Shown here one piece after another: positions 26,486-37,096 of a stretch of DNA of 64,000 nt. Each line of letters begins with the position of its first letter. The first letter of the stretch is position 1. The position numbers and the translations under genes were made by a program. The notes beneath the pieces were generated by a model. The model saw only the letters and a list, made by a program, of their open reading frames with translations, was not told where the DNA came from and ran no database searches. Source of the DNA: Halohasta salina (GTDB lineage Archaea > Halobacteriota > Halobacteria > Halobacteriales > Haloferacaceae); contig NZ_JAMZIE010000005.1 in the NCBI RefSeq assembly GCF_024178165.1, positions 106,086 through 170,085 on the forward strand, given 5' to 3'.

Positions 26486-26564
26486 CTCCCACCCGATAGG
26501 ACCCAGCCGGGTCACCGAAAGAACGGAAGTTTAATGCGGGTTTCACTGCGACCTACGAGCAAGC

Positions 26565-26813
26565 ATGCTGCCGCTATTCGTCGACTCGATCCTCATCGAC
26601 TACAACATCGGGCAGATCCTGCTGGCCGGATTCGTGCTGACGACGCTCGGAGCGTTGCCGCTGAAATCCCAGCAGGTCATCGCCATCAACACGATGCTGT
26701 TCGGCGTGATCTTCGTGTTGACACCGAAATCGCTGATGCCGAACTACTTCCTGTTTTTGGGGCTAACCCTCGTCGTCATCGGGCCGCTGGTGTACGCCAC
26801 CGCCGACAGCTAG
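26565..26813 (+). CDS. Small membrane protein
   Basis: Very hydrophobic protein of 82 residues with two or three membrane segments (QILLAGFVLTTLGALPL, MLFGVIFVL, YFLFLGLTLVVIGPLVY). A TATA-like AGTTTAATG lies ~30 nt before the ATG. The type occurs widely in haloarchaea as a hypothetical protein; the function is unknown. Confidence 0.65.
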   Translation: MLPLFVDSILIDYNIGQILLAGFVLTTLGALPLKSQQVIAINTMLFGVIFVLTPKSLMPNYFLFLGLTLVVIGPLVYATADS

Positions 26814-26904
26814 CGCCGATGGACCCAACCGGAGTTCGGCATCGACCGACCATGCGGCCGTCGGGTTCGCTATCTTTTTCACCCGACTGGGATAACCGAG
26901 CCGC

Positions 26905-27780
26905 ATGATCACGGTTCGAGCGCCGGCGACGAGCGCCAACCTCGGCAGCGGCTTCGATGTGTTCGGGGTGGCACTCGACCGGCCCGCGGACGTGATCCGC
27001 GTCGAACGCGCCGAACGGACCACCATCGAGATCACCGGCGTCGGGAGCCAATACATCCCGACCGACCCCGAGAAAAACACCGTCGGCGCGGTCGTCGACG
27101 AACTCGACGCGCCGGCCCACATCGAGATCGACAAGGGCGTCCGGCCCGCGTCGGGACTCGGCTCGTCGGCCGCCAGCGCCGCGGCGGCGGCGGTCGCGCT
27201 CAACGAACTCTACGACCGCGGGCTCTCCCGCGAGGAGCTCGTCCCCATCGCCGCCGAAGGCGAAGCCGTCGTCTCGGGGGTCGCCCACGCCGACAACGTC
27301 GCGCCGTCGATCCTCGGCGGCTTCACGATCGCCACCGCCGACGGCGTCCACGCGGTCGACGCCGACATCCCGGTCGTGGCCTGTCTCCCCGAGATCGCCG
27401 TCTCGACCCGTGACGCCCGCGAGGTCGTCCCCGAGACCGCGAGCATGGAGCAGTTGGTCGAGACCGTCGGCAACGCCGCGACGCTGACCGCGGGGATGTA
27501 CCGGTCGGATCCCGAACTCGTCGGCCGCGGGATGGCCGATCCGTTGGTGACGCCCGCGCGGGCGGAGCTTATCACCGGCTACGAGGGAGTCTCGCAAGCG
27601 GCCCGCGAGGCGGGGGCGCTCGGCGTCACCGTCAGCGGAGCCGGCCCCTCGCTGCTCGCGGTCTGTCACGAACACCACCGGCGCGACGTGGCCGCGGCGA
27701 TGCTCGATGCGTTCGCCGACGCCGGCGTCGACGCCCGCGCCTACCAGACACGGGTGAGTCGGGGCGCAAGACTGCTCTGA
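26905..27780 (+). CDS. thrB: Homoserine kinase
   Basis: GHMP-family kinase of 291 residues that phosphorylates homoserine on the way to threonine. Motif 1 is RAPATSANLGSGFD at the N-terminus, the ATP loop (motif 2) is RPASGLGSSAASAAAAA, and motif 3 is VTVSGAGPSLLAVC. Full length compared with archaeal ThrB. A pyrimidine-rich TATA-like element lies ~30 nt upstream. No other threonine-pathway genes are adjacent. Confidence 0.93.
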   Translation: MITVRAPATSANLGSGFDVFGVALDRPADVIRVERAERTTIEITGVGSQYIPTDPEKNTVGAVVDELDAPAHIEIDKGVRPASGLGSSAASAAAAAVALNELYDRGLSREELVPIAAEGEAVVSGVAHADNVAPSILGGFTIATADGVHAVDADIPVVACLPEIAVSTRDAREVVPETASMEQLVETVGNAATLTAGMYRSDPELVGRGMADPLVTPARAELITGYEGVSQAAREAGALGVTVSGAGPSLLAVCHEHHRRDVAAAMLDAFADAGVDARAYQTRVSRGARLL

Positions 27781-27820
27781 TTCCGAGACGTTATTCCGAA
27801 GAGACACCATACGACCGGTC

Positions 27821-29500
27821 GTGAACCTCGATTTCGACGGTCGGTTCGAGACGGTGTCGACCGGCCGCCATCTCGCAACACGGATCGCCATCCTGATCGC
27901 CGCCGGTGGCCTGCTGTACATCCTACGGCCCCTCGTCCACGGGCTCGTCTACCCCATCGTCTACTCGCCGACGGGGCTGCTCGTCGGCGGGGTGACGATC
28001 CTCGTGGCGGTCGGTCTCTGGCTCGCGCCGCCGCTGCAGACCGACGGCCGGGAGGTCGACGGCGGCTCGTTAGGGCTGTTTGTGAGCGATTCGGCCGTGC
28101 TGAAGCTCTCCCTGTTGGGTACGGTCTTCGGCATCGCCGTCGTGATCGGCTTCGTCTACTCGGTGCCGGCCGGGATGGTCGCCGAGTCGACGCTGGCCGA
28201 CCGGACGATGGCCGACAGCGAACCGATCGACGGCTTCCCGGCGATCAACGCCGACAATCCCCGGATCGTGCCGCGAGCGGTCGCCGACGTCCAGACGCGG
28301 GGGTCGACGTCCTACCGGACCCACCGGTTGGGGCCGAGCGATATCGCCCGCGCCGAAGACGGGACGCTGGCGTGGTCCTATGCCATCGAACCCGACGGTC
28401 CGCGGAACAAGCTCCTGAGCAACCAGCGCGGCGTCCTGCTGTCGGATATGACCCGGATGGAAAACCGATCGATCACGGCCTACGACGACCAGCCGTTCGC
28501 CGTCGGCGAGGGGATGTACCTCCAGCGGGGGGCCGACTGGAACCTGAAGTCGACCGACTACCTGACGCGGTACTACGATGATGCCGTCGAGTTCACCCAC
28601 GACGGGACCGCCTACATGTACTACCCCAAAACGGGCCACGAGTGGCAGCTGACCCCGATCCCACACACGGTCCCGGTCTGGGACGGCGGCGCGCTCATCA
28701 GCCCCGACGGGACGATCACCCATCTGACGCCCACGGAGGCACAGGAAAGCGAGATCCTCGACGGCCAGCGACTCTATCCCCTCTACAACACCGACCGAGA
28801 GATGGGGTCGCTGGGCTACCGGAACGGGATCATCAACCAACTCCCGGTTGTCGGCGAGCACGAAAACGAGATCGAAGTCGCCGCACTCCCGGCGGGCGCT
28901 GGCAACGACCAGCCGTTCGTAGTCGATCTCGAAGGCGAACGGTTGAGCTACGTGACCGCCATGGAACCGTACGGCGAGGATTCCCGCGGCCTCGACGAGA
29001 TCTTCTTCGTCGACGCCACGACCGGCGAGAGCCGGTATTTCGCCTCCGAGGGCGAGACGCTCACCGGCCCCGAGCGGGCGATGGGGATCGTTCGGTCGGC
29101 GGACTCCCAGACCGGCTGGGGTGACAACTTCGTCGTCGTCGAACCGGTGCCGGTCTTCGTCGACGACGACCTGTGGTGGCACAGCAAGGTCGTCCCGACC
29201 GACAACACCGACATCAGCCGCAACGTGTTCGTCAACGCCGACAGCGGCGAGGCGGTCTCGCTTGTGACCACCGACGCGGTGCGGTCGTTCCTCGCCGGCG
29301 AGGACGTCGACGACGAGGGCGTCGACACCGAGCCAGCACCCGACAGCGACGGGGTCGACTACTACATCGTCATCACCGACAGCAACGGCGAGGAGATCGA
29401 GCGGATTCCGGTCGCCCCCGGCGAAAACCCCCGCATCGAATACGTTCCAGCCGGCGAGACTGACGACGGCAGCGAAAACAGTAGCGATCCGGCCAGCTAG
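27821..29500 (+). CDS. Membrane-anchored protein with large outer domain
   Basis: Protein of 559 residues starting with GTG. Three hydrophobic segments lie near residues 22-45, 48-68 and 88-110 ([20 protein letters not shown]), followed by about 430 polar residues predicted outside the cell. The outer part alternates strands and acidic loops and contains repeated '[10 protein letters not shown]' / '[11 protein letters not shown]' type hairpins, suggestive of a beta-propeller-like or sensor domain, but no named family is recognised. It converges with pdxS with overlapping stop codons. Confidence 0.7.
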   Translation: MNLDFDGRFETVSTGRHLATRIAILIAAGGLLYILRPLVHGLVYPIVYSPTGLLVGGVTILVAVGLWLAPPLQTDGREVDGGSLGLFVSDSAVLKLSLLGTVFGIAVVIGFVYSVPAGMVAESTLADRTMADSEPIDGFPAINADNPRIVPRAVADVQTRGSTSYRTHRLGPSDIARAEDGTLAWSYAIEPDGPRNKLLSNQRGVLLSDMTRMENRSITAYDDQPFAVGEGMYLQRGADWNLKSTDYLTRYYDDAVEFTHDGTAYMYYPKTGHEWQLTPIPHTVPVWDGGALISPDGTITHLTPTEAQESEILDGQRLYPLYNTDREMGSLGYRNGIINQLPVVGEHENEIEVAALPAGAGNDQPFVVDLEGERLSYVTAMEPYGEDSRGLDEIFFVDATTGESRYFASEGETLTGPERAMGIVRSADSQTGWGDNFVVVEPVPVFVDDDLWWHSKVVPTDNTDISRNVFVNADSGEAVSLVTTDAVRSFLAGEDVDDEGVDTEPAPDSDGVDYYIVITDSNGEEIERIPVAPGENPRIEYVPAGETDDGSENSSDPAS

Positions 29501-30405
29501 ACGCCGCGGCCTTGGAGGCGTTCTTCGTCCGGGATCGAATCGTTCGACTGCCCTTTCATGCCGCTGCCGGCTTCGGTCGCGATCTCGGCGAGTCGGTCGG
29601 GGTCGTCCCAGTTGTTGACCGCCTCGACAATGGACTCGCCCATCGCTTCGGGATCCTCCGCACCGAAGATGCCCGAGCCGACGAAGATGCCGTCACAGTC
29701 GTGGTGCATCATCAGTGCGGCGTCGGCGGGCGTAGCGATCCCACCGGCGGCGAAGTTGACGACCGGGAGCCGACCCATCTCGGCGGCCTCGTGAACTAAC
29801 TCGCGGGGCGCGCCGTGTTCCCGGGCCCACTTCTCTCGCTCCTCGTGGTCCAGTCCCTCGATCGTGCGGATCTGGTTCATCATCGTCCGCTGGTGCTGGA
29901 CGGCCTGATTGACGTCGCCCGTTCCGGCTTCGCCCTTCGTGCGGATCATCGCCGCGCCCTCGTGGATCCGACGGAGGGCTTCGGGGAGGTTCCGGGCTCC
30001 ACAGACGAACGGCGAGGTAAACTCGCTTTTGTCGATGTGGTACTCGTCGTCGGCTGGAGTCAGGACCTCGGATTCGTCGATCATGTCGACGCCGAGGGCT
30101 TCGAGAATCTGGGCCTCGGTGTGGTGGCCGATCCGGGATTTGCCCATCACCGGAATCGACACCTCGTCGATGATCTCGCTGACCTTCGAAGGATCGGGCA
30201 TCCGCGCGACCCCGCCGCGCTTGCGGATGTCCGCCGGAACGGCTTCGAGTGCCATCACCGCGACAGCCCCGGCGTCCTCGGCGATCCGTGCCTGTTCGGC
30301 ATTGACGACGTCCATGATGACGCCGCCCTTCTGCATCTGTGCGAAGCCGCGTTTCACCAACTCAGTGCCGCGCCGCAGCGTCCCGAGATCGGTTGGTTCC
30401 GACAT
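29497..30405 (-). CDS. pdxS: Pyridoxal 5'-phosphate synthase, PdxS subunit
   Basis: Lyase subunit of the DXP-independent vitamin B6 pathway, 302 residues. It builds PLP from ribose-5-P, glyceraldehyde-3-P and ammonia supplied by PdxT. Conserved segments are [33 protein letters not shown] with nearby lysines, VPVMGKxRIGH-like ([11 protein letters not shown]), and the C-terminal phosphate loop [17 protein letters not shown] chose ATG 30405 (MSEPTDLG); a TATA-like GCGTTAAGTG lies ~26 nt upstream. pdxT is not in this window. Confidence 0.95.
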   Translation of the reverse strand: MSEPTDLGTLRRGTELVKRGFAQMQKGGVIMDVVNAEQARIAEDAGAVAVMALEAVPADIRKRGGVARMPDPSKVSEIIDEVSIPVMGKSRIGHHTEAQILEALGVDMIDESEVLTPADDEYHIDKSEFTSPFVCGARNLPEALRRIHEGAAMIRTKGEAGTGDVNQAVQHQRTMMNQIRTIEGLDHEEREKWAREHGAPRELVHEAAEMGRLPVVNFAAGGIATPADAALMMHHDCDGIFVGSGIFGAEDPEAMGESIVEAVNNWDDPDRLAEIATEAGSGMKGQSNDSIPDEERLQGRGV

Positions 30406-30656
30406 ACCATTTCTTGGGGCCGAACACACTTAACGCGTGTTCTTTTCGACCTCACGGGCGTCGAATCGACTACGGTTTGATCGGTCAGCGGTCGCCACAG
30501 CGGACGTTCTCCGAGTCGACGCGACAGTCCCAAGCCGAGTTCGGGAGCGACGGATCGGTACACCGAGACCCTCGTGTCAGGGAGAAGCGAGCGCGACAAA
30601 CAACAGGTGCTGTCGACCGGTGGAAACCGAATCGAAAAGCCGCAGACGGCAGCCGG

Positions 30657-32132
30657 CTACTCGTTGCCGAACATCTGCCGCATCATCGGATGCATCTCCA
30701 TCATCTGCTCTTCGGCGATCTCCTCGTACAGTTTATACGTAATCGAGACCGTCAGCAGCAGTCCGGTTCCGGAGACGTTGCCGATGGTGCCGAGCATGTT
30801 GGCCATCACGGCCAGCAGGCCGACGAGCGCGCCGCCGATGACGGTCACCTGCGGAATGTAGCGCTCCATGACTTTCTCGACGACCTGTGGGTTCCGGCGG
30901 AAGCCGGGGATCTGCATCCCCGAGTTCTGGATCTGCTTGGCGGTCGCCTCCGGCCCCATGCCGGTGGTTTCGACCCAGAACACCGCGAAGATCGCGCCGC
31001 CGACCAACATGAAGATCAGATCGATCGCAACGCGGAGGCCGACTTGCCACGGCTCGATCCCCGCGGGCGTCAGCCCGAGGAACCACATCCAGTCCTGTCG
31101 GGCCTGGATCGGTGCCAGATAGTAGAACAGCCCGTCGACGGGCTGGCCGTCGGCGTAGACGCCGAGGATCGTGGGCATCGCCTCGCCCATCTGGCTGTAG
31201 ATGATCTGGCCGAGGAACTGGATGTTCGCCTGCAGGGCCCGCACGAGGATCATCGGCAGGACGCTCGCGTAGATCAGCTTCACCGGGAACCGGCCCCGGG
31301 CACCCCGAACGCGGGAGTGACTCAGCGGGATCTCGACGCGGACCGACTCGGCGTAGACGACCACGCCGAAGATCAACAGCGTCGTCACCAGCGCCAGCAG
31401 ATCACCCGGCGGGAACAGCAGGTTCTGGAACCACTCGGCGGTGAACGTCGACCCGAGGGTCGTCTCGCCGAAGAGGATCCCGTACCAGCTGGCGAAGAAG
31501 CCCGAGGCACCGAGCGCCTCCCAACTGATCATGCCGCCGATGAGCTGTTGGCTCACGCCAGCGATAATGAACAGCCCGACACCGGAGCCGACACCCCACT
31601 TGCTCACGATCTCGTCCATGAACAGGATCAGGATGCCGCCGACGAACACCTGCGCGAAGATCACCAGCTGGACGCCGGTAACGCCGATGCCGAGGGCGTT
31701 GCCGACCGACTGGCTGGCCGGCAGGAAGTTCCCGGTAAACACCATCGGCGCGGCGGTCGCGATGGTCACGATGACGACCAGCAGCTTCTGGAGCCCCTGA
31801 TAGAGCACCTGATCGCGCGGGTCGTTTTCGGTGTCCAGTCCCAAGAGGTTCGCGCCCCCAAGCAACTGGAGGACGATCGATGCGGTGACGATCGGGCCGA
31901 TCCCGACCTGCAGGATCGAGCCCTGGCCACCCGCGAGGATCGACCGGAACTGGCCGAAGATGTCGCTCCCACCCGCGTCGAGGCCGAACAGCGTGATGTT
32001 GGTGAGGAAGAAGTAGATGCCGAGCACACCGGCGGTCCACAGCAGCTTCCGTTTGAACGGAACGTGACCCTCCGGCCGTGCCACTACGGGCATCCTCGTC
32101 AACACCGGTTCGGCGGCCTCCTTCCAACTCAT
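30657..32132 (-). CDS. secY: Preprotein translocase subunit SecY
   Basis: Channel subunit of the Sec translocon, 491 residues, about ten transmembrane helices. The N-terminal cytoplasmic segment VPFKRKLLWTAGVLGIYF and the plug/TM2 region GGSDIFGQFRSILAGGQGSIL are typical of archaeal SecY, and LSHSRVRGARGRFPVKLIY is the conserved cytoplasmic loop that binds the ribosome. It is the last gene of the ribosomal operon, 2 bp after uL15. No adenylate kinase gene follows, unlike many archaeal spc operons. Confidence 0.96.
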   Translation of the reverse strand: MSWKEAAEPVLTRMPVVARPEGHVPFKRKLLWTAGVLGIYFFLTNITLFGLDAGGSDIFGQFRSILAGGQGSILQVGIGPIVTASIVLQLLGGANLLGLDTENDPRDQVLYQGLQKLLVVIVTIATAAPMVFTGNFLPASQSVGNALGIGVTGVQLVIFAQVFVGGILILFMDEIVSKWGVGSGVGLFIIAGVSQQLIGGMISWEALGASGFFASWYGILFGETTLGSTFTAEWFQNLLFPPGDLLALVTTLLIFGVVVYAESVRVEIPLSHSRVRGARGRFPVKLIYASVLPMILVRALQANIQFLGQIIYSQMGEAMPTILGVYADGQPVDGLFYYLAPIQARQDWMWFLGLTPAGIEPWQVGLRVAIDLIFMLVGGAIFAVFWVETTGMGPEATAKQIQNSGMQIPGFRRNPQVVEKVMERYIPQVTVIGGALVGLLAVMANMLGTIGNVSGTGLLLTVSITYKLYEEIAEEQMMEMHPMMRQMFGNE

Positions 32133-32133
32133 G

Positions 32134-32640
32134 TTATGCTTCGTCCGAACGCTCTTCGTTTACGTCTTCCGCTTCGGTGTCTTCGGTGTCGGCTTCCTCG
32201 GCGCGCTCCGAGAGGACGGCGTCGCCGCCAGCCTCCTCGATACCCGCCACCGCACCGGCGGTAAACGCGTCGGCGGTGACGACCAGTTCGTTGCGAACCT
32301 GACCGTCGCCGAGTACCTTCACCACGTCGACGTCGTGGCCGGCGTCGACCACGTCGCGGGCGTCGATCACGTAGGCGTCACCGTCTTCGTCGGCGAGGTC
32401 GTCGGCGACGTAGAGCGCCGCGTCCTCGTCGAGCTTCTGGACGCTGATCTCCGCGACAGTGTCGGTGATCGAGTCCGGGCGGCTGAACCCGTGTTTGCCG
32501 AGCGGTTCGTAGTTGTGATACTCGTGTTTGTCGCGGCCCGCACGGCCGCGGCCACCACGGTGGCCGGCACCGCGCCGGTTCTTGTGGGTGCCGCCGCCGT
32601 GGGTTCGGGAGCCGCGCTGTCGGCGTTTCTTGGATCCCAT
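32134..32640 (-). CDS. rpl15: 50S ribosomal protein uL15
   Basis: Large-subunit protein of 168 residues. The glycine- and arginine-rich N-terminus (MGSKKRRQRGSRTHGGGTHK, RGGRGRAG) is the flexible extension reaching into 23S rRNA; the globular half ends with an acidic tail (EEADTEDTEAEDVNEERSDE), as is usual in salt-in archaea. I started at ATG 32640, which overlaps the uL30 stop. Confidence 0.95.
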   Translation of the reverse strand: MGSKKRRQRGSRTHGGGTHKNRRGAGHRGGRGRAGRDKHEYHNYEPLGKHGFSRPDSITDTVAEISVQKLDEDAALYVADDLADEDGDAYVIDARDVVDAGHDVDVVKVLGDGQVRNELVVTADAFTAGAVAGIEEAGGDAVLSERAEEADTEDTEAEDVNEERSDEA

Positions 32641-33104
32641 TATCGCATCGCCTCCAGGAGCGTGTCGATATCTTCGGTGTCGTGGCGACCGAGCTGGCCA
32701 CCCTCGATGACCGGGTGTTTGATGCCGTCGTGGCCACCGCGCGGCGGGTGGAGCCGAACGACCGGCGACAGCCCCTGCTCCCGCAGGGTCGTCTCCTCGT
32801 CGACGAGCGCCTCGGCGAGCGAGGCAACGTCGTCGTAGTCGGTGTTGTCGGCGACCCACGCGTCGTCGACGTCGGCGTCGCCTTCGTCGGCTTCGCCGCG
32901 TCGCTCGATGAGCGTCGCCACAACGTCGGCACTCGGTTCGCCGAAGGCAACGTAGTCGTTGACCTTCGTGATCATGCCGCGGTAGGTGTCGGTCTCCGGG
33001 ACGAACGTGACGTGGTTGACGCTGTGCAGATTCAGCATCTGCAGCGTGTCACGGACGTCCTGGGACATGTTGACCTCACCGCGGAGTTGGACGAGTGCCT
33101 GCAT
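32640..33104 (-). CDS. rpl30: 50S ribosomal protein uL30
   Basis: Protein of 154 residues, the long archaeal/eukaryotic form. [21 protein letters not shown] and NHVTFVPETDTYRGMITKVND are the core; the C-terminal part PPRGGHDGIKHPVIEGGQLG matches archaeal L30. Its ATG overlaps the end of the uS5 gene, so the two are translationally coupled. Confidence 0.95.
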   Translation of the reverse strand: MQALVQLRGEVNMSQDVRDTLQMLNLHSVNHVTFVPETDTYRGMITKVNDYVAFGEPSADVVATLIERRGEADEGDADVDDAWVADNTDYDDVASLAEALVDEETTLREQGLSPVVRLHPPRGGHDGIKHPVIEGGQLGRHDTEDIDTLLEAMR

Positions 33105-33748
33105 TATTCGTTGGCCTCCTTCCGAACGGCCTTCGCGCGCTGGGGAGTCCGCGACTGGGCGGCGTTCTCCAGGGCGTTGAAGGTCGCTTTCGCGAGGTTG
33201 ACCGTCGTCCGGGTGTTACCATCCGATTTCGTCCAGGCGTCCTGCACGCCGGCGAGTTCGAGGATGTTCCGAACGGTCTCGGCGGCCGCGAGCCCGAGGC
33301 CCTGCGGGGCGGGCATGATGCGGACCGTAACCGAGCCGGCCTTCCCTTCGGCGGTTCGGAGCAGGGAGTTGACCCCACCGGCGGAGTCCTCCCAGGATCC
33401 CGAGCCGCGGTCGACTTTGATGATGTTCAGCTTGGCAACGTCGATGGCCTTCTGGATCGCGCCGCCGACCTGCTCGTCGCGGGCCTGCGCGTATCCGAGG
33501 TAACCGTCGCGGTTGCCGACCACACAGACACAGCGGAACTTGACTCGGCGACCCGAGTCGGTCATCCGCTGGACCATGTTGATGTCGAGCACCTCGTCTT
33601 CCAGCCCCGGCAGGAGCTGGTCGACGATCTCCGGCTCCTTCAGCGGGAGCCCGGAAGCGAGTGCCTGATCCATCGTCGAAATATCGCCGCTCTGTACCTG
33701 TCGGCCGAGCCGCGTGCGCGGCTCCCAGCCGTCGTTATGTTGGCTCAT
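33104..33748 (-). CDS. rps5: 30S ribosomal protein uS5
   Basis: Protein of 214 residues with the S5 double-stranded-RNA-binding motif ([26 protein letters not shown]) and the C-terminal ribosomal-protein-S5 fold ([31 protein letters not shown]). It helps decoding accuracy. Overlaps its neighbours uL18 (4 nt) and uL30. Confidence 0.96.
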   Translation of the reverse strand: MSQHNDGWEPRTRLGRQVQSGDISTMDQALASGLPLKEPEIVDQLLPGLEDEVLDINMVQRMTDSGRRVKFRCVCVVGNRDGYLGYAQARDEQVGGAIQKAIDVAKLNIIKVDRGSGSWEDSAGGVNSLLRTAEGKAGSVTVRIMPAPQGLGLAAAETVRNILELAGVQDAWTKSDGNTRTTVNLAKATFNALENAAQSRTPQRAKAVRKEANE

Positions 33749-34299
33749 TCGTCCTCCTGAATCGTTGCGAGCACGTCGTCGAAGTGCTCAGGTAGTTCGG
33801 AGGCATCGAAATCTCCACTGTACAGCGGCTCGTCGAGCTGGTCGGCGTAGTCGGCGATGTGTTCGCCGCGGTTGCGCGACCAGTCGGCCAGCACGCTGTC
33901 GTTGTGGGGGATCTCGAGCCCCGCGTCGATCGCTCCTTCCTGCACCGAAAACACCTTGTTACCCGGCGTCGCCGTGTTCAGCCCGATATCGAGGACGGCC
34001 TCAGAGAGACCGGCTTCGACCGCGCGGCTGCCAAGGAGGTAACCCGTCAGGTACGCGCTGGGGATGTTGCCCGTGGGGGCGTCCCAGCCGTACTCCGAGA
34101 GATCCTCGCTGGAGGCGGCAACGTGGGTGATATCGCCGTCGGGTCCGGGGGTGATCAGCTGCGCCCTGATGTGTTTGTTGCTCGTCCGGGCGACCAGACG
34201 GGGCTTGCCGGATTTCAGCAGGCGCAACCTCTGGTGGTAATCAGTACGGACCTCACGGCGGCGGCGCATCGGCACGTTGTATCGTGGTCCAGTTGCCAT
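33745..34299 (-). CDS. rpl18: 50S ribosomal protein uL18
   Basis: 5S-rRNA-binding protein of 184 residues. [42 protein letters not shown] and the [17 protein letters not shown] block are characteristic of archaeal L18. It ends in an acidic tail and overlaps uS5 and eL19 by a few nucleotides. Confidence 0.96.
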   Translation of the reverse strand: MATGPRYNVPMRRRREVRTDYHQRLRLLKSGKPRLVARTSNKHIRAQLITPGPDGDITHVAASSEDLSEYGWDAPTGNIPSAYLTGYLLGSRAVEAGLSEAVLDIGLNTATPGNKVFSVQEGAIDAGLEIPHNDSVLADWSRNRGEHIADYADQLDEPLYSGDFDASELPEHFDDVLATIQEDE

Positions 34300-34757
34300 T
34301 ATGCGTTCACCTCAATGCCGTAGTTGGTTCGGACGAAGGCTTCGAGCCGGTCGACGCTGTCGAACTCGCCACCGCTGGCTTTGTTGTACAGCTCGCGGTA
34401 CTGCGTCCGGTCGATCGTTCCCTCCTCGCGGAGTTCCTTGAGTCGCTTCCGCTGGGCACGAATCCGGGAGACCCAACTGTCCTTGCGCGACTCGCGGGCG
34501 CCGGATTTGCCTTTGCGCTTCCCCTGGCCCTTCTTGTGGCCGTAGGAGCGTTTGGCGTCGCGTTCGCGGGCGCGACCGCGGGAGTTGCCCTGCGTGTCTT
34601 TCGTCTGGATGATCCCCTGGTCGACCAGATCCCGAATGTCCTCACGGGTGATCGCTTCGGCGATCTCCTCCTGTTCGTCGGGGTCGAGCCAGACACGACC
34701 CTTGCCGACGCCGAGGACGTCGGCGGCGAGTCGCTTCTGTGATCCGAGATCACTCAT
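34299..34757 (-). CDS. rpl19e: 50S ribosomal protein eL19
   Basis: Archaeal/eukaryotic large-subunit protein, 152 residues. [23 protein letters not shown] is the conserved N-terminus, followed by the strongly basic middle [22 protein letters not shown] region ([15 protein letters not shown]) and a C-terminal helix. It overlaps eL32 by 8 nt and abuts uL18. Confidence 0.96.
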   Translation of the reverse strand: MSDLGSQKRLAADVLGVGKGRVWLDPDEQEEIAEAITREDIRDLVDQGIIQTKDTQGNSRGRARERDAKRSYGHKKGQGKRKGKSGARESRKDSWVSRIRAQRKRLKELREEGTIDRTQYRELYNKASGGEFDSVDRLEAFVRTNYGIEVNA

Positions 34758-35463
34758 CGTCGTCGACCTCCACTTCGATGTAGGTTGGGTTCAGCACGCG
34801 AATCTCCTCGTCCTCGCAGATCTCCTCGATCCGCTCGCGTTTGCGGCCGCCGACCTTGCTGGCGATCCGCACCGCTTGGGTGTCGCCATCGATGTCGTCG
34901 AGGTCGTCGGCGTTGTGGACACGGACCTCCTCGAAGCCGCTGGGGTGAAGCCCACGGGCGGCTTTCGGCGAACGGAAGCCGGCCGAGACTTTCGGGCCCC
35001 GACTTTTCATGCCGCGGCGCTGTTTCGAGAGGCCACCACGCGGGCGGCGCCACGATTCGGGCGTCCGCTTTTTCATGTGGTAGTCCTGACGCTTGAAGGC
35101 GGGTTTACCCTCGCGTTTCTTCTGGGTGAGCGCCGCGTCGGTCTCCTCGTCGAGTTCGGGGGTCTTGTCGGCGTGGCCCCGGGCGACGAGTTCCGTCTCG
35201 ACGTCCTCGGTCTCTTCTTCGAGTTCCGCCTCGGGCGTCTCGTCTTCGACCTCGGCCTCGGTCTCCTCGTCGACTTCGAGGTCGCCGACGCCGGCCTTGA
35301 TCCGGGCGGCCAGCGCGTTGCCGATACCGTCGACCTCGCTGAGTTCGCCCTGACTGGCGGCCTTGACGTCTTCGATCGACTCGTAGCCTGCCTCGCGGAG
35401 TGCGTCGGCCTTCGAGGGGCCGACACCGCTGATGTCTTCTAGGTCTTGGGGTTCGTCTGCCAT
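34750..35463 (-). CDS. rpl32e: 50S ribosomal protein eL32 with helix-hairpin-helix extension
   Basis: Protein of 237 residues, about 110 longer than a minimal L32e. The C-terminal half is L32e ([41 protein letters not shown]). The N-terminal ~60 residues are a helix-hairpin-helix-like domain ([39 protein letters not shown]), joined by a very acidic linker (residues ~70-110). Such an extension is known in haloarchaeal L32e. Start ATG 35463, 1 bp from the uL6 stop. Confidence 0.94.
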   Translation of the reverse strand: MADEPQDLEDISGVGPSKADALREAGYESIEDVKAASQGELSEVDGIGNALAARIKAGVGDLEVDEETEAEVEDETPEAELEEETEDVETELVARGHADKTPELDEETDAALTQKKREGKPAFKRQDYHMKKRTPESWRRPRGGLSKQRRGMKSRGPKVSAGFRSPKAARGLHPSGFEEVRVHNADDLDDIDGDTQAVRIASKVGGRKRERIEEICEDEEIRVLNPTYIEVEVDDDE

Positions 35464-35464
35464 C

Positions 35465-36004
35465 TCAGGCACCTCCAGCCTTGGTCGGCTTCTCGACGAT
35501 GTAGACGCCGTCCTGGAAGACGCGCGTGTCCTTGTCGTTGACCTTGGTGAGCTGTTCGATATCGGCGGCGGTCTGGCCGACGGCCTCCTTGTCGGAGCCC
35601 GTCAGTGTGACCTCTTCGCCGTCGACCTGTACCTCTGTGTCGCCACGGATCGGGGTCCGGCGGTCGGCCTTCTCCCCGAGGAAGTTCTCGATGACGACTT
35701 CGTCGCCCTCGACGGTGACTTGCATCGGGAAGTGAGCGTAGTGGACCTCCATCTTGTACTCCCAGCCGTCGGTGACGCCGTGGATCATGTTGCGAACGTG
35801 GCTTTCGAAGGTGCCGACGGTCGCGGTGGTCTTGGCGTCCTCGACGTCGGTCGCGATGACGACTTCGTCGTCGTCGACACTGACGTCGACGTCGGGGTAC
35901 CAGAGGCGGCGCGTGACGCTGCCGTCCGGTCCCTCGACGGTGAGATCGAGGTGGTCTACCGTAGCGGACACGTCGTCCGGAAGGTGGATTGCTGTTCGTG
36001 TCAT
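35465..36004 (-). CDS. rpl6: 50S ribosomal protein uL6
   Basis: Protein of 179 residues with two L6 domains. The repeated [14 protein letters not shown] strand ([15 protein letters not shown]), [20 protein letters not shown] and the C-terminal [20 protein letters not shown] are characteristic of archaeal L6. It lies 2 bp after uS8. Confidence 0.96.
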   Translation of the reverse strand: MTRTAIHLPDDVSATVDHLDLTVEGPDGSVTRRLWYPDVDVSVDDDEVVIATDVEDAKTTATVGTFESHVRNMIHGVTDGWEYKMEVHYAHFPMQVTVEGDEVVIENFLGEKADRRTPIRGDTEVQVDGEEVTLTGSDKEAVGQTAADIEQLTKVNDKDTRVFQDGVYIVEKPTKAGGA

Positions 36005-36006
36005 TT

Positions 36007-36399
36007 TTAGTAGACGTATGCGATCACTTGGCCACCGATGCCCGCTTCGCGGGCCTCGTAGTGGCTCATGACGCCGTGGCTCGTCGTGACGATGAGCGAC
36101 CCGTAGTCACGGGCCGGGAGGAACCGTTTCTCCCACTTCTCGTAGCCGTCTGCGCCCACGGAGTACCGGGGCTTGACGATGCCACATTCGTTGATCGCGC
36201 CTTTCAGTTCGACCTCGAACTTCCCGGCCTTGCCGTCGTCGACGAATTCGAAGCCGTCGATGTATCCTCGGTCGTAGAAGACTTCGAGGATCGAGCCGAT
36301 GATGTTCGAGGCGGGCTGTACCGTAATATCGAGATGGCCAACGCTTTCGGCGTTGTCGATGCCGGAGAGTGCGCTGGACAGTGGGTCGTTGCCTGCCAT
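36007..36399 (-). CDS. rps8: 30S ribosomal protein uS8
   Basis: 16S-rRNA-binding protein of 130 residues. [20 protein letters not shown] is the archaeal N-terminus, and the C-terminal [16 protein letters not shown] motif is [19 protein letters not shown]. Start ATG 36399 (MAGND) is 2 bp after the uS14 stop. Confidence 0.96.
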   Translation of the reverse strand: MAGNDPLSSALSGIDNAESVGHLDITVQPASNIIGSILEVFYDRGYIDGFEFVDDGKAGKFEVELKGAINECGIVKPRYSVGADGYEKWEKRFLPARDYGSLIVTTSHGVMSHYEAREAGIGGQVIAYVY

Positions 36400-36401
36400 G
36401 G

Positions 36402-36575
36402 TTAGCTGTACTTCTTGAATCCCATGTCTCGGGCGACCTCGCGGAAGCACTGCCGACAGAGGTTGATGTCGTACTTGCCGACGAGCCCCTGTTCGCGCTC
36501 ACAGCGCCGACAGGCCAGCTCCTGGCCCGTCCGCTCCGCGGTGTCTCCGGACGTCTGTTCTTCGCTTTCGCTCAT
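36402..36575 (-). CDS. rps14: 30S ribosomal protein uS14 (zinc form)
   Basis: Short protein of 57 residues. The zinc-binding cysteines are C22 and C25 (ACRRC) and C40 and C43 (NLCRQC), as in type Z S14, and it ends with [13 protein letters not shown], a standard C-terminus. The N-terminal ~18 residues are an acidic, Glu-rich extension ([17 protein letters not shown]). The start overlaps the uL5 stop by 4 nt. Confidence 0.95.
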   Translation of the reverse strand: MSESEEQTSGDTAERTGQELACRRCEREQGLVGKYDINLCRQCFREVARDMGFKKYS

Positions 36576-37096
36576 TCATTGACCTCCACGTCGAACGTCG
36601 ACGCGACGAAATTGGCTGCGTCGTCTGGTGTCATCCGGTGACCGCTCGGAATCGATCGGGTCTCCTTGTCTCGCTTCGAGACGCGGTAGCCTGGTCGGAC
36701 GAGCGTCACGGTGACATCGAGCCCGTAGATACCGATCTGCGGGTCGTACTCCTGACTCGGGAACTCCGTGTGTTCGGCAACGCCGAAGCTGAAGTTACCG
36801 GTGTCGTCGAACTGCGAGACCGAAAGCTCCGTCAACGGCAGGGCCGTCTCGAGGAACTCGTGGGCGTCCTCGCCGCGGAGCGTCGTCTTCGCGCCGATCG
36901 GGTCACCCTCGCGGATGTCGAACTCGGCGATCGTCCGCTTGGCGAGCGTCTGAACGCTCTCCTGGCCCGCGATCTCTTCGAGGATCTCCTGGGCGTTCTG
37001 GAGTTCGCGGCCACCTTCGCCGACCGACATGTGGACGACGACCTTCTCGACGCGCGGCTCGCGCATGTCGTGGAACTCGGCTTCAGCCTCGCTCAT
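36572..37096 (-). CDS. rpl5: 50S ribosomal protein uL5
   Basis: 5S-rRNA contact protein of 174 residues. [43 protein letters not shown] and the [20 protein letters not shown] block are typical archaeal L5. It overlaps eS4 and uS14 by 4 nt each. Confidence 0.96.
   Translation of the reverse strand: MSEAEAEFHDMREPRVEKVVVHMSVGEGGRELQNAQEILEEIAGQESVQTLAKRTIAEFDIREGDPIGAKTTLRGEDAHEFLETALPLTELSVSQFDDTGNFSFGVAEHTEFPSQEYDPQIGIYGLDVTVTLVRPGYRVSKRDKETRSIPSGHRMTPDDAANFVASTFDVEVNE

Noticed and set aside
30339..32264. 641-codon plus-strand frame opposite secY
   Set aside because: A low-complexity, charged translation with no domain, exactly complementary to SecY.
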